Part shown: positions 15,808-24,412 of the stretch, in pieces | How the letters are laid out: every line of letters starts with the position of its first letter | Position numbering within the stretch: the first letter of the stretch is position 1 | Assembly: GCF_046127645.1 (NCBI RefSeq) | Contig: NZ_CP175919.1 | Length of the DNA: 64,000 nt | Direction: 5' to 3' (one strand) | Origin: Clostridium_F caseinilyticum | GTDB taxonomy: Bacteria; Bacillota; Clostridia; Clostridiales; Clostridiaceae | Position numbers and translations under genes: made by a program | The notes under the pieces: generated by a model | Database searches by the model: none | What the model saw: only the letters and a program-made list of their open reading frames with translations | Told to the model about the DNA's origin: nothing

Positions 15808-18800
15808 TTATTGTTCAGCTAATTTTTTGTAGTTTGCTAATCTTTCTTTAGCGTCTTGTTCTGTTTTTGCAAATAACGCTTCAGCACTTTCTGGGAATTG
15901 TTTAGCAAGTGATGCATATCTTACTTCTCCCATTAAGAAGTCTTTGAAGCTTTCTTTTGGTTCTTTTGAATCTAATGAGAATGGATTCTTTCCTGCTTCT
16001 TTTAATTCTGGGTTGAATCTGTATAATCCCCAATATCCACAGTCAACAGCTTTCTTTTCTTCTAATTGGCTGCAACCCATTCCTGCTTTTAATCCATGGT
16101 TTATGCATGGAGCATAAGCTATTATTAATGATGGACCTGGATATGCTTCAGCTTCAGCTATTGCTTTTAGTGTTTGGTTCTTGTCTGCTCCCATAGCGAT
16201 TTGTGCTACGTAAACATAACCATAAGTCATAGCCATTGCACCTAAATCTTTTTTCTTAGTCTTTTTACCAGATGCTGCAAACTTAGCTATAGCTGCAGTT
16301 GGTGTAGCTTTTGAAGATTGACCACCTGTGTTTGAGTAAACTTCTGTATCAAATACAAGGATATTTAAGTCTTCTCCTGAAGCAAGTACGTGGTCTACTC
16401 CGCCATATCCGATGTCGTAAGCCCAACCGTCTCCACCGAATATCCAGTGTGATCTCTTAACTAAGAAATCTTTGTTTTCATAGATTTCGTTTAGGAATTT
16501 GTCGCTTCCTTTTTCTTTTCCTACTAATTCTATAACTTTGTCTGCTCTTTCTCTAGTACCTTCTCCTAGATCTTTATTGTTTAACCAATCTTCTAGAGCC
16601 GCTCTTAATTCTCCTGATATAACTGTTCCTGTCATATCTTTTTCTGAACAATCTTCTGTTCCTATTGCACAGCTTTGAAGTTCTTCTGCTGATTTAAATC
16701 CTAATACAGCTTTTACATCTTCTGTAACTTTATCTCTTATTTGTTTTACTCCAAGATACATACCCATTCCAAATTCAGCATTATCTTCAAATAATGAGTT
16801 AGCCCAAGCTGGACCATATCCTTTATGGTTTGTAGTATATGGAGTTGATGGTGCTGATGCTCCCCAAATTGATGAACAACCTGTAGCATTAGCTATCATC
16901 ATTCTATCTCCAAATAATTGAGTTACAAGTTTAGCATATGGAGTTTCTCCACAACCTGCACAGGCACCTGAAAACTCTAATAATGGTTGTTCAAATTGGC
17001 TACCTTTAACTGAATTTTTCTTCATTGGATTAGCCTTTGGAGATACTTTTATTGCATAATCCCAATTCTTACTTTCTTCAAGTTGAGAATCAAATGGTTT
17101 CATTATTAATGCTTTTTCTTTAGCTGGACATACATCTGCACAGTTTCCACATCCTGTACAATCGTATGGACTTATAGCCATTGTAAAGTTTAATCCTTTT
17201 GCTCCTACAGCTGGTTTTGATTTAAATCCTTCTGGAGCATTCTTAACTTCTTCATCAGTTAAAAGTATTGGTCTTATAACTGCATGTGGACAAACATATG
17301 AACATTGGTTACATTGAATACATTTGTCTAATTGCCATTCTGGAACGTTTATAGCAATTCCTCTCTTTTCGTAAGCAGCTGTTCCTGATGGGAATGTACC
17401 ATCTTCCATTCCTTTGAATGCACTTACAGGAAGTTTATCTCCTTCTTGTCTGTTCATTGGTTCAACAATATTTTTGATAAATTCTGGGTTTTCTTTAGCT
17501 TCACATGCACCTTCACATTTAGCATCTTTCCATGAAGCTGGAACTTCTATTTTAACTATAGCATTAACACCTTCATCTATAGCAGCATTGTTCATATCAA
17601 TAATTTTTTGTCCTTTTTTACCATAGTTAGTTACAACTGCATCTTTTAAGTATTTAACTGCATCTTCTACTGGTATAATGTTTGCAATCTTGAAGAAAGC
17701 AGCTTGACAAATCATGTTAATTCTTCCGCCTAAGCCTATTCCTTGTGCTATTTTAACAGCGTTTAATGTATAGAATTCTATATCATTTTCAGCAATGTAT
17801 TTTTTCATTGAAGCTGGTAAATGTTCTTCTACTTCTTCTGGAGTCCAGATAGTATTTAATAAGAATCTACCACCTTTTTTCAATCCTTCTAATACATTGT
17901 ATTTATATACATAAGATTGGTTGTGACAAGCTACAAAGTCAGCTTGGTTTATTAGGTATGGTGATTGTATAGGTGATTTACCAAATCTTAAGTGAGAAAT
18001 TGTTATACCACCAGATTTTTTAGAATCATATGCAAAGTATCCTTGTGCATACATATCTGTATGATCACCTATGATTTTTATAGCACTCTTGTTAGCTCCA
18101 ACAGTACCATCTGAACCTAACCCCCAGAACTTACATGCTGTAGTTCCAGCTGGAGTTGTGTTTATAGCTTCTGATTCTTCTAATGATGTGTTTGTAACAT
18201 CATCAACTATACCTATAGTAAATCCATCTTTTGGTTCATCTTTCTTTAAGTTTTCATATACACTTAATATATGTGATGGATAAACTTCTTTTGAACCTAA
18301 TCCGTATCTTCCTCCAACTATTGTTGGTTGCCATTCTTTTCCGTAGAACGCATTTTTAACGTCTAAGTATAATGGTTCTGCTAAAGCACCTGGTTCTTTA
18401 GTTCTATCTAAAACAGCAATGTTTTTAACTGTTTTTGGTATATATTTAAAGAAGTGTTCTAATGAGAATGGTCTATATAAATGTACTGTTAATAAACCAA
18501 CTTTTTCTCCTTTAGCCATTAAGTAATCAACAACTTCTTCTACAGTATCACAGGCTGATCCCATAGCTATTATTAATCTTTCTGCATCTTCTGCACCATA
18601 GTAATTAAATAGGTGGTATTCTCTTCCTGTTAATTTTGAGATTTCTCCCATGTATTTTTCAACTATTTCAGGAAGTCTTTCATAATAGTTGTTAGATACT
18701 TCTCTTTCTTGGAAATAAATATCAGGATTTTGAGCTGTACCTCTTATAACTGGATGATCTGGATTTAAAGCTCTTCTTCTAAAAGCCTTTACTCCATCCA

Positions 18801-19386
18801 TATCAACTAAATTTTCTAATTCATCATATTCTAAAACTTCTACTTTTTGGATTTCATGAGATGTTCTAAATCCATCGAAGAAGTTTATGAAAGGGACTCT
18901 TCCTTCTATAGCTGCTAAATGTGCAACTGCTGATAAATCCATAACTTGTTGTACACTGCTTTCAGCTAATAAGGCTAGTCCTGTTTGTCTAGCTGCCATA
19001 ACATCTTGATGGTCTCCAAATATGTTTAGAGAATTAGCTGCTAATGCTCTCGCACTTACGTGGAATACTCCTGGTAGAAGTTCTCCAGCGATTTTGTACA
19101 TATTAGGGATCATAAGTAATAAACCTTGAGATGCTGTATAAGTTGTTGTTAATGCACCTGCTTGTAGAGAACCGTGAACAGCTCCTGCTGCACCAGCTTC
19201 AGATTGCATTTCCATAACTTTTACTGGTTGACCAAATATGTTTTTCTTTCCTTGAGCTACCCATTCATCAACGTGCTCTGCCATTGGTGATGAAGGTGTT
19301 ATTGGATAAATAGCTGCTACATCTGTAAATGCATATGATATGTATGCTGCAGCAGTATTACCATCCATAGTTTTCATTCTTCTCAT
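15808..19386 (-). CDS. nifJ: Pyruvate:ferredoxin (flavodoxin) oxidoreductase
   Basis: 1192 residues, the full length of the single-chain enzyme that converts pyruvate and CoA to acetyl-CoA and CO2 while reducing ferredoxin or flavodoxin. N-terminal domain with YPITPSSPMAEH; a gamma-type domain with GRYGLGSKE; two 4Fe-4S motifs CIQCNQCSYVCPHA and CTGCGNCADVCPAKE; a proximal-cluster segment (CAGCGETPYAKL); and the TPP domain with GGDGWAYDIGYGG. The ATG at 19386 follows GAAGGGA. It is monocistronic with its own terminator. It marks the organism as a fermentative anaerobe; the flavodoxin at 48344 is a plausible alternative electron acceptor under iron limitation. Confidence 0.97.
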   Translation of the reverse strand: MRRMKTMDGNTAAAYISYAFTDVAAIYPITPSSPMAEHVDEWVAQGKKNIFGQPVKVMEMQSEAGAAGAVHGSLQAGALTTTYTASQGLLLMIPNMYKIAGELLPGVFHVSARALAANSLNIFGDHQDVMAARQTGLALLAESSVQQVMDLSAVAHLAAIEGRVPFINFFDGFRTSHEIQKVEVLEYDELENLVDMDGVKAFRRRALNPDHPVIRGTAQNPDIYFQEREVSNNYYERLPEIVEKYMGEISKLTGREYHLFNYYGAEDAERLIIAMGSACDTVEEVVDYLMAKGEKVGLLTVHLYRPFSLEHFFKYIPKTVKNIAVLDRTKEPGALAEPLYLDVKNAFYGKEWQPTIVGGRYGLGSKEVYPSHILSVYENLKKDEPKDGFTIGIVDDVTNTSLEESEAINTTPAGTTACKFWGLGSDGTVGANKSAIKIIGDHTDMYAQGYFAYDSKKSGGITISHLRFGKSPIQSPYLINQADFVACHNQSYVYKYNVLEGLKKGGRFLLNTIWTPEEVEEHLPASMKKYIAENDIEFYTLNAVKIAQGIGLGGRINMICQAAFFKIANIIPVEDAVKYLKDAVVTNYGKKGQKIIDMNNAAIDEGVNAIVKIEVPASWKDAKCEGACEAKENPEFIKNIVEPMNRQEGDKLPVSAFKGMEDGTFPSGTAAYEKRGIAINVPEWQLDKCIQCNQCSYVCPHAVIRPILLTDEEVKNAPEGFKSKPAVGAKGLNFTMAISPYDCTGCGNCADVCPAKEKALIMKPFDSQLEESKNWDYAIKVSPKANPMKKNSVKGSQFEQPLLEFSGACAGCGETPYAKLVTQLFGDRMMIANATGCSSIWGASAPSTPYTTNHKGYGPAWANSLFEDNAEFGMGMYLGVKQIRDKVTEDVKAVLGFKSAEELQSCAIGTEDCSEKDMTGTVISGELRAALEDWLNNKDLGEGTRERADKVIELVGKEKGSDKFLNEIYENKDFLVKRSHWIFGGDGWAYDIGYGGVDHVLASGEDLNILVFDTEVYSNTGGQSSKATPTAAIAKFAASGKKTKKKDLGAMAMTYGYVYVAQIAMGADKNQTLKAIAEAEAYPGPSLIIAYAPCINHGLKAGMGCSQLEEKKAVDCGYWGLYRFNPELKEAGKNPFSLDSKEPKESFKDFLMGEVRYASLAKQFPESAEALFAKTEQDAKERLANYKKLAEQ

Positions 19387-20027
19387 AGAAAATTCCCTTC
19401 TTTCCCTTTAATTAATTTATATAAAATTTACGGAATAAATCCGCAAAATAATTAACATTTGTAAAATTTGACCTTTTTCTTCAAAGCCCATTATTAATAT
19501 ACACCAAAAATTTTTATCTGTAAAATCCTTTTCAGTGTTTATGCATAAAATAACACTTTAAAGCATAAAAATTATTTTAAATTGCAAAAAATTCATGCTC
19601 TTCCTATAAAACACATTATATCATTATTGAATTTTTAGTTCACTATATATAAAAATATACTATACTAAAAAAATTATAAATATAAATTATATGCTTTTTA
19701 TTTTGCATTATTATTAATACTGGTAAGACCACAAACTGCATAATTAAGGAACAAATCTTTAAAGATTTAAAAGACTTAATCTATATATTCAATCTCCAAA
19801 AATTTGTTGCTTATTTTTATTATAATACTTAAATAAATAAATTCAATGGTATATTTTTAAAGATTTTGTCATTTAAAATTAAAATGACAAAAACATTATA
19901 TATACATTAACATTTTGTAATTTTATAAAATTATTATTCTACACTTAACTTAATATATATTCTTTTTTGAATTTATTAAACTATGCAAGATTAATATAAT
20001 TTTAATTTTAATTTTAAAATTGTATAT
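19387..20027. other. Long intergenic region, no gene recognised
   Basis: 640 bp, very AT-rich, between the PFOR start and the MurG stop. It should contain the PFOR promoter. An open plus-strand stretch around 19690-19830 lacks a start codon and ribosome site and was not called. No terminator for murG is obvious; AT-rich repeats of TTTTAAAATT type near 20000 are the only structure. Confidence 0.5.
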
Positions 20028-21092
20028 TTATTTTGTATATTTTTTTATAAGCTCTGTTATATTTTTAACTCCATCATTCATTTTGCTTTTTGACATATTA
20101 TTTACATATGAGTTTCTATTCTCATATAAATAATTTAGCTTTTCAAGTAAAGTTTTATCTGTGACGTCTTCTTCCTGTAAAACTAAACTATAACCACTCT
20201 TTTTAAAGGAAGCTGCATTTAAAATTTGGTCTCCTCTACTAGATTTTTTGGACAGAGGTATTAAAAGATTTGGTTTTTTAAGTGCTAAAAGTTCATATAT
20301 TACATTGGCTCCTGCTCTAGATATTACCAAATCTGAAGCCTTCATCAAATCTGGTAATTCTTCATTTACATATTCAAATTGAGTATACCCCATTCTATTT
20401 TCTAAATTTTCATCTAAGTTAGACTTTCCACAAATGTGTATTATATTGAATGTTGAAAGTATACTATATAAATTTTTTCTGACTATTTCGTTTATAATCT
20501 TTGAACCTAAACTTCCTCCAATTATTAAAAGAATAGGTTTATCATCTTTAAATTTACATAATTCTTTACCTTTAATTTTACTTCCTTCTAACAATTCCTT
20601 CCTTATAGGTGTACCTGTTAACACAGCTTTTTCGCCTTTTATATGTTTTACTGATTCTGGGAAAGTAACACATACCTTTGTACAATAAGGAATAGCTAAT
20701 TTATTTGCAAGACCTGGAGTTATATCTGATTCATGAGCTATAACTGGTATTTTATTTAAATGAGCTGCTATAACTACTGGAACAGTTACAAATCCTCCTT
20801 TTGAAAAAACTATGTCTGGTTTTTCTCTTTTAATTATCTTTTTTGCTTGAAACACACCCTTTAATACTTTAAAAGGATCAGAAAAATTTTTCAAATCAAA
20901 ATATCTTCTTAATTTTCCACTAGAAATAGGGAAATATTCTATTCCTTCTTTTTCTATAATTGTTCTTTCTATTCCTTCTATACTTCCTATATATTTAATT
21001 TCATATTCCAATTTTTTTAATTCTGGGACTAAAGCTAAATTTGGTGTAACATGTCCTGCAGTTCCTCCACCTGTCATTATAATCTTTTTCAA
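20028..21092 (-). CDS. murG: MurG, UDP-GlcNAc:lipid I N-acetylglucosaminyltransferase
   Basis: 354 residues, usual MurG length. It transfers GlcNAc to undecaprenyl-PP-MurNAc-pentapeptide, making lipid II at the inner face of the membrane. The N-terminal GGGTAGHVTPNLAL loop, the AHESDITPGLANK segment and the C-terminal UDP-binding GGSLGSKIIN and SRAGANVIYELLAL motifs are present. The start is TTG at 21092 after AAAGGGGAATATAATT. Unusually for murG it stands alone rather than inside a dcw cluster, as in several clostridia. Confidence 0.94.
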   Translation of the reverse strand: MKKIIMTGGGTAGHVTPNLALVPELKKLEYEIKYIGSIEGIERTIIEKEGIEYFPISSGKLRRYFDLKNFSDPFKVLKGVFQAKKIIKREKPDIVFSKGGFVTVPVVIAAHLNKIPVIAHESDITPGLANKLAIPYCTKVCVTFPESVKHIKGEKAVLTGTPIRKELLEGSKIKGKELCKFKDDKPILLIIGGSLGSKIINEIVRKNLYSILSTFNIIHICGKSNLDENLENRMGYTQFEYVNEELPDLMKASDLVISRAGANVIYELLALKKPNLLIPLSKKSSRGDQILNAASFKKSGYSLVLQEEDVTDKTLLEKLNYLYENRNSYVNNMSKSKMNDGVKNITELIKKYTK

Positions 21093-21417
21093 AATTATAT
21101 TCCCCTTTCTTTAATTAATTACGTATATAATTTAGTTCTTATTTTTAGATAAAATCATTATTAGTTTTATAAAAATTTCTTCAAAATAAATACACAGCTC
21201 ATCCAAAATTTATAAAACTTTTTATTATATCTATCATCTATACATAAACTCTATTATTAATAATACTATAAACATTATTTTTTTAAATACTTTTTCATTC
21301 TATACATAATTTATATTTTTTACCTTTAATATTATAATATATATAATCTATTATTGGTTAATATATTATTAATTCTATATATTTAAACATTCTATATTAT
21401 ATTAGGAGGTGCTAACA
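21093..21417. other. Divergent spacer murG / small SASP-like gene
   Basis: 325 bp of AT-rich sequence holding promoters for murG (leftward) and the small gene (rightward). No consensus sigma-A box stands out; a sporulation sigma factor would be expected for the small gene if it is a spore protein. Confidence 0.5.
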
Positions 21418-21582
21418 ATGACAAAAAAATTAGTACCAGAAGTAAAAGAAGCTTTAAGTAGATTTAAAATAGAAACTGCAAAAGAAATAGAATTGGGTTT
21501 TACAAGTTTTAATAATCCTAAAAATTTATCTGACAAAGTAAAACTTAATCCAGACAAATCTTTTAATCCATATAAATTTTAA
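21418..21582 (+). CDS. Small SASP-like protein, 54 residues (N-terminal half of alpha/beta SASP only)
   Basis: Starts MTKKLVPEVKEALSRFKIET, resembling the N-terminal LVPEAKxxLxxFKxE(V/T)A of alpha/beta small acid-soluble spore proteins that coat spore DNA. The typical second half, with the GSVGGxMVKKMI block, is missing; instead the protein ends LNPDKSFNPYKF. AGGAGG lies seven bases before the ATG and a terminator follows, so the short length is not a sequence-end artefact. It may be a divergent SASP, a shortened paralogue or an unrelated small protein. Family assignment moderate to weak; gene reality good. Confidence 0.6.
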   Translation: MTKKLVPEVKEALSRFKIETAKEIELGFTSFNNPKNLSDKVKLNPDKSFNPYKF

Positions 21583-21644
21583 AAAATTCGATATAAAATT
21601 AACAATATTTTCTATAACTTTAATTTATATTTAATAATTAAAAT

Positions 21645-21682
21645 CCCTATTTAATTGTAAATTTTTATTTACCTAAATAGGG
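21645..21682. terminator. Bidirectional terminator between SASP-like gene and histidine kinase
   Basis: CCCTATTTA (21645-21653) pairs with TAAATAGGG (21674-21682). It lies between two convergent genes, 62 nt after the small gene and 12 nt after the kinase stop. Confidence 0.75.
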
Positions 21683-21694
21683 CTCTATGTATTT

Positions 21695-23803
21695 TTAATT
21701 TATATCTGAAAACTCTATATGTATTTTCTTAGAAATATCATTTTGTATAATTGTCCTCTCTGTCTTTTCACAAGATTTATCTATGTTTTTATTTAGTTTA
21801 ACAATAAAAACAGTACCTTTTCCCATAATACTATTTACCTTTATTTCTCCTCCCATAAGATCCACAATTTTTTTAACTAGTGAGAGTCCTATCCCCGTAC
21901 CTTCTGCATTTCTTGATAATGAACTATTCACCTGTGCGAATCTATTAAAAATACAATCTATCTTTTCCTGGGATATTCCTACACCTTCATCTTTTACTAT
22001 TAATTGAAAATTATTTTTATATATTTTAAGATTAATATATATTGATTTATTTTCCGGTGTAAATTTTACGGCATTAGATAATAAATTTAATAATACTCTT
22101 TCATATTTCTCTTTATCAATCCAAACCTTTTCTTCTTCCTTTGTAGTATCAAATATTATATTTATATTTTTGAAATTTGCATAATTTATTATTGAATTAA
22201 CTATATTTTCTGTTTGCCATACCACATCAAAACATTCGTTATTCAATGTTAAAAAACCAGCTTCCGCCTTCGATATATCTAATATATTGTTTATAAGTTT
22301 TAAAAGTCTAGATGTATTTTGTTTTATTCTTTTTAAAATTTTATTAATATTTGAATTTATGTCTTCTGGATAAATATCATAAGCTAATTGTAGTGATGAG
22401 TATATTATTGTCAATGGGGTTCTTAGTTCATGAGATATTATAGTAAAAAATTCATCTTTAAGTTTATTTACCTTTTCTAACTCCAAATTGCTTTTAAATT
22501 CTTCTGTTACATCAGAACCATGTATATGAACTCTCTTTTTATTTTTAGTCTCATGATAAATATATTTTACTTTAAAAAATCTTTCTTCTCCTGACTGCAA
22601 AACAAACTTTTTAGGAGAAAATGTATACTCTTTAATTGTTCCTTCTCTGATTTTCTGTAAAATTTCCAACTGCTCTTTAAATTCTTCTTTTTTAAAAACA
22701 TCCTCTACTTTTTTCCCAGATAAATTTCCCTTTATTTTTTTATTATACAAACGTTCTACTAATTCCTCATATCTTTCATTAACTAATCTATATGTTAAAT
22801 CTGGATAATCTAATACCGCTAATGGTAACTCTATACAGTCTACTACATATTTTATAAATTCTGTTTTTTCTTCAGCCATTATTTGATTTTCTACTAAATC
22901 CGTAACATTTTTTACGCTAGATATAGTATATATTATTTCATTATTTCTATCTTTAATAGGGCTACTATTATATTCTATATATTTAATCTCATTAGTATCC
23001 TTCTTTATTAATTTCATCAATAAGTCTTTCACACTTCTGTCATAATCTGGATTTATCTTTTTTATTTTATATCTCATATTTTTATATTCATCTAATATAT
23101 ATAAATCATACTCTTTAATTATTTCTTCAATATTTAATACTTTTTTAATTCTTACTCCACCTATATGTTCAATAGCGTTATTCCATAAAATTAATTTGGA
23201 ATTCTTGTCAAAAACCAATATACCTTCAGATATATTATTAATTACATTATCAACATATTTTATATAATCTAATTCTTTTTTTCTTAATATATCTATAATT
23301 TCACTCTTATTCTTTATTAGTTTTGAAATATTTAAAATTTCTTTTTTATCTTTTTCTATAGTTTCTTTATATGAATACTCTTTAGTAATATCTATTAAAT
23401 TTACTAAAGCACCTTTTTTAGTTCCTTCTAAATTTATAGGTATTACAGTTAAATTAAAACATGCTTTTTCATGATTATGTTTTGTAAATATCAATGGAAT
23501 TTCTTTTATCTCTTTTTGTTCCTTAATAGCTATAAAAACAGGAAAGTTTTTTTCTGTAACAGCTTCACCATCAATAAAATTCATTTCATATTCATCTAAA
23601 AAATCTATCAAGTTTTTTTCTTCTCCTGGCTGCAAATTATAACTAGATTTTCTTTTTAATTCTTTGCTTAGCTTTAGAGCCATGCTATTTACATACAGTA
23701 ATTCATATTTATCGTTTACAATATAACATGAATAAGGAATACTATCCATTATACTTTTTATTGTACTTTTATCTTCCAAAAAAACACTTCCTATTGGTAC
23801 CAT
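21695..23803 (-). CDS. Orphan cytoplasmic multi-PAS sensor histidine kinase
   Basis: 702 residues with no membrane segment. Three PAS-like regions (about 15-140, 185-310 and 325-440; SIPYSCYIVNDKYELLYVN and NISEGILVFDKNSKLILWN are typical PAS starts), then HisKA with the phospho-His in FFTIISHELRTPLT, and HATPase_c with the N box (LLNLLSNAVKFTPENKS), DEGVGIS and GTGIGLSLVKK. No response regulator is adjacent. In clostridia, orphan soluble PAS kinases of this kind often phosphorylate Spo0A, an attractive but unproven role, strengthened slightly by the neighbouring possible spore gene. ATG at 23803 follows GGGGGG. Confidence 0.88.
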   Translation of the reverse strand: MVPIGSVFLEDKSTIKSIMDSIPYSCYIVNDKYELLYVNSMALKLSKELKRKSSYNLQPGEEKNLIDFLDEYEMNFIDGEAVTEKNFPVFIAIKEQKEIKEIPLIFTKHNHEKACFNLTVIPINLEGTKKGALVNLIDITKEYSYKETIEKDKKEILNISKLIKNKSEIIDILRKKELDYIKYVDNVINNISEGILVFDKNSKLILWNNAIEHIGGVRIKKVLNIEEIIKEYDLYILDEYKNMRYKIKKINPDYDRSVKDLLMKLIKKDTNEIKYIEYNSSPIKDRNNEIIYTISSVKNVTDLVENQIMAEEKTEFIKYVVDCIELPLAVLDYPDLTYRLVNERYEELVERLYNKKIKGNLSGKKVEDVFKKEEFKEQLEILQKIREGTIKEYTFSPKKFVLQSGEERFFKVKYIYHETKNKKRVHIHGSDVTEEFKSNLELEKVNKLKDEFFTIISHELRTPLTIIYSSLQLAYDIYPEDINSNINKILKRIKQNTSRLLKLINNILDISKAEAGFLTLNNECFDVVWQTENIVNSIINYANFKNINIIFDTTKEEEKVWIDKEKYERVLLNLLSNAVKFTPENKSIYINLKIYKNNFQLIVKDEGVGISQEKIDCIFNRFAQVNSSLSRNAEGTGIGLSLVKKIVDLMGGEIKVNSIMGKGTVFIVKLNKNIDKSCEKTERTIIQNDISKKIHIEFSDIN

Positions 23804-23870
23804 ATTTCCCCCCTAATGTTATAATCACTTTATATAGTGTACTCTTTTTTTGCAGTCCTAGTCAACTTCT

Positions 23871-24409
23871 AAGGAAATTACGACTTAAAAGTTAGTTTAC
23901 CTTCAGTATATTAAAAAGGGATATGTGTCTAGAAGGGCAACTCAATTGGCTAAGATATTCTAAATTTGTTTTTGTAAAATAATGATAACTCGCTATTCGC
24001 TCAAACAATCAGTTTTTTCTAATATATTTTCAAAAAACAAATAAGAATATCTAAGCTTTTTCGAATGCCCTTTACGCCACATATCCCAATTTTTAATATA
24101 CTGAAGCTAGTCTAGATTTCTTAGATTACATAATATAAAGAACAGATGAGTATTAAAATAATAAATACTTTTAGAGAAAATATATATCTAGAAAAATAAT
24201 AAGAATACTTTATTTGTGAACTAATATTTAAGCGTGAAGTAAACAGGATGTTTACTTAGCTCTGTTGCCATAGGACGTGGCATTAGAGCGTTAGTTTAAA
24301 TATTAGGACACAAATATTAGTATTCTTTATTTTTATAGCTATTTATTGAACAAAAGTATTACTTGTTTTAATTCCCACCCTTTAAAGGATGTCAAATCGT
24401 AATTTCCTC
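23871..24409. repeat. Composite palindromic repeat element, copy A
   Basis: Terminal inverted repeats AAGGAAATTACGACTTAA (23871-23888) and GTCAAATCGTAATTTCCT (24391-24408) enclose two long palindromes: X (23901-24106, arms ending TTCAGTATATT and GGGATATGTG) and Y (24152-24372, arms starting ATTAAAATAATAAATACTTT). The whole arrangement recurs in opposite orientation at 45605-46565. The right end lies 4 nt from the recJ stop codon. No open reading frame of note; the form is that of a non-autonomous (MITE-like) element. Confidence 0.8.
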
Positions 24410-24412
24410 ATT

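Noticed and set aside
19690..19830. Open plus-strand stretch in the PFOR-murG spacer
   Set aside because: No start codon, no ribosome site, no family likeness; expected by chance in AT-rich DNA.
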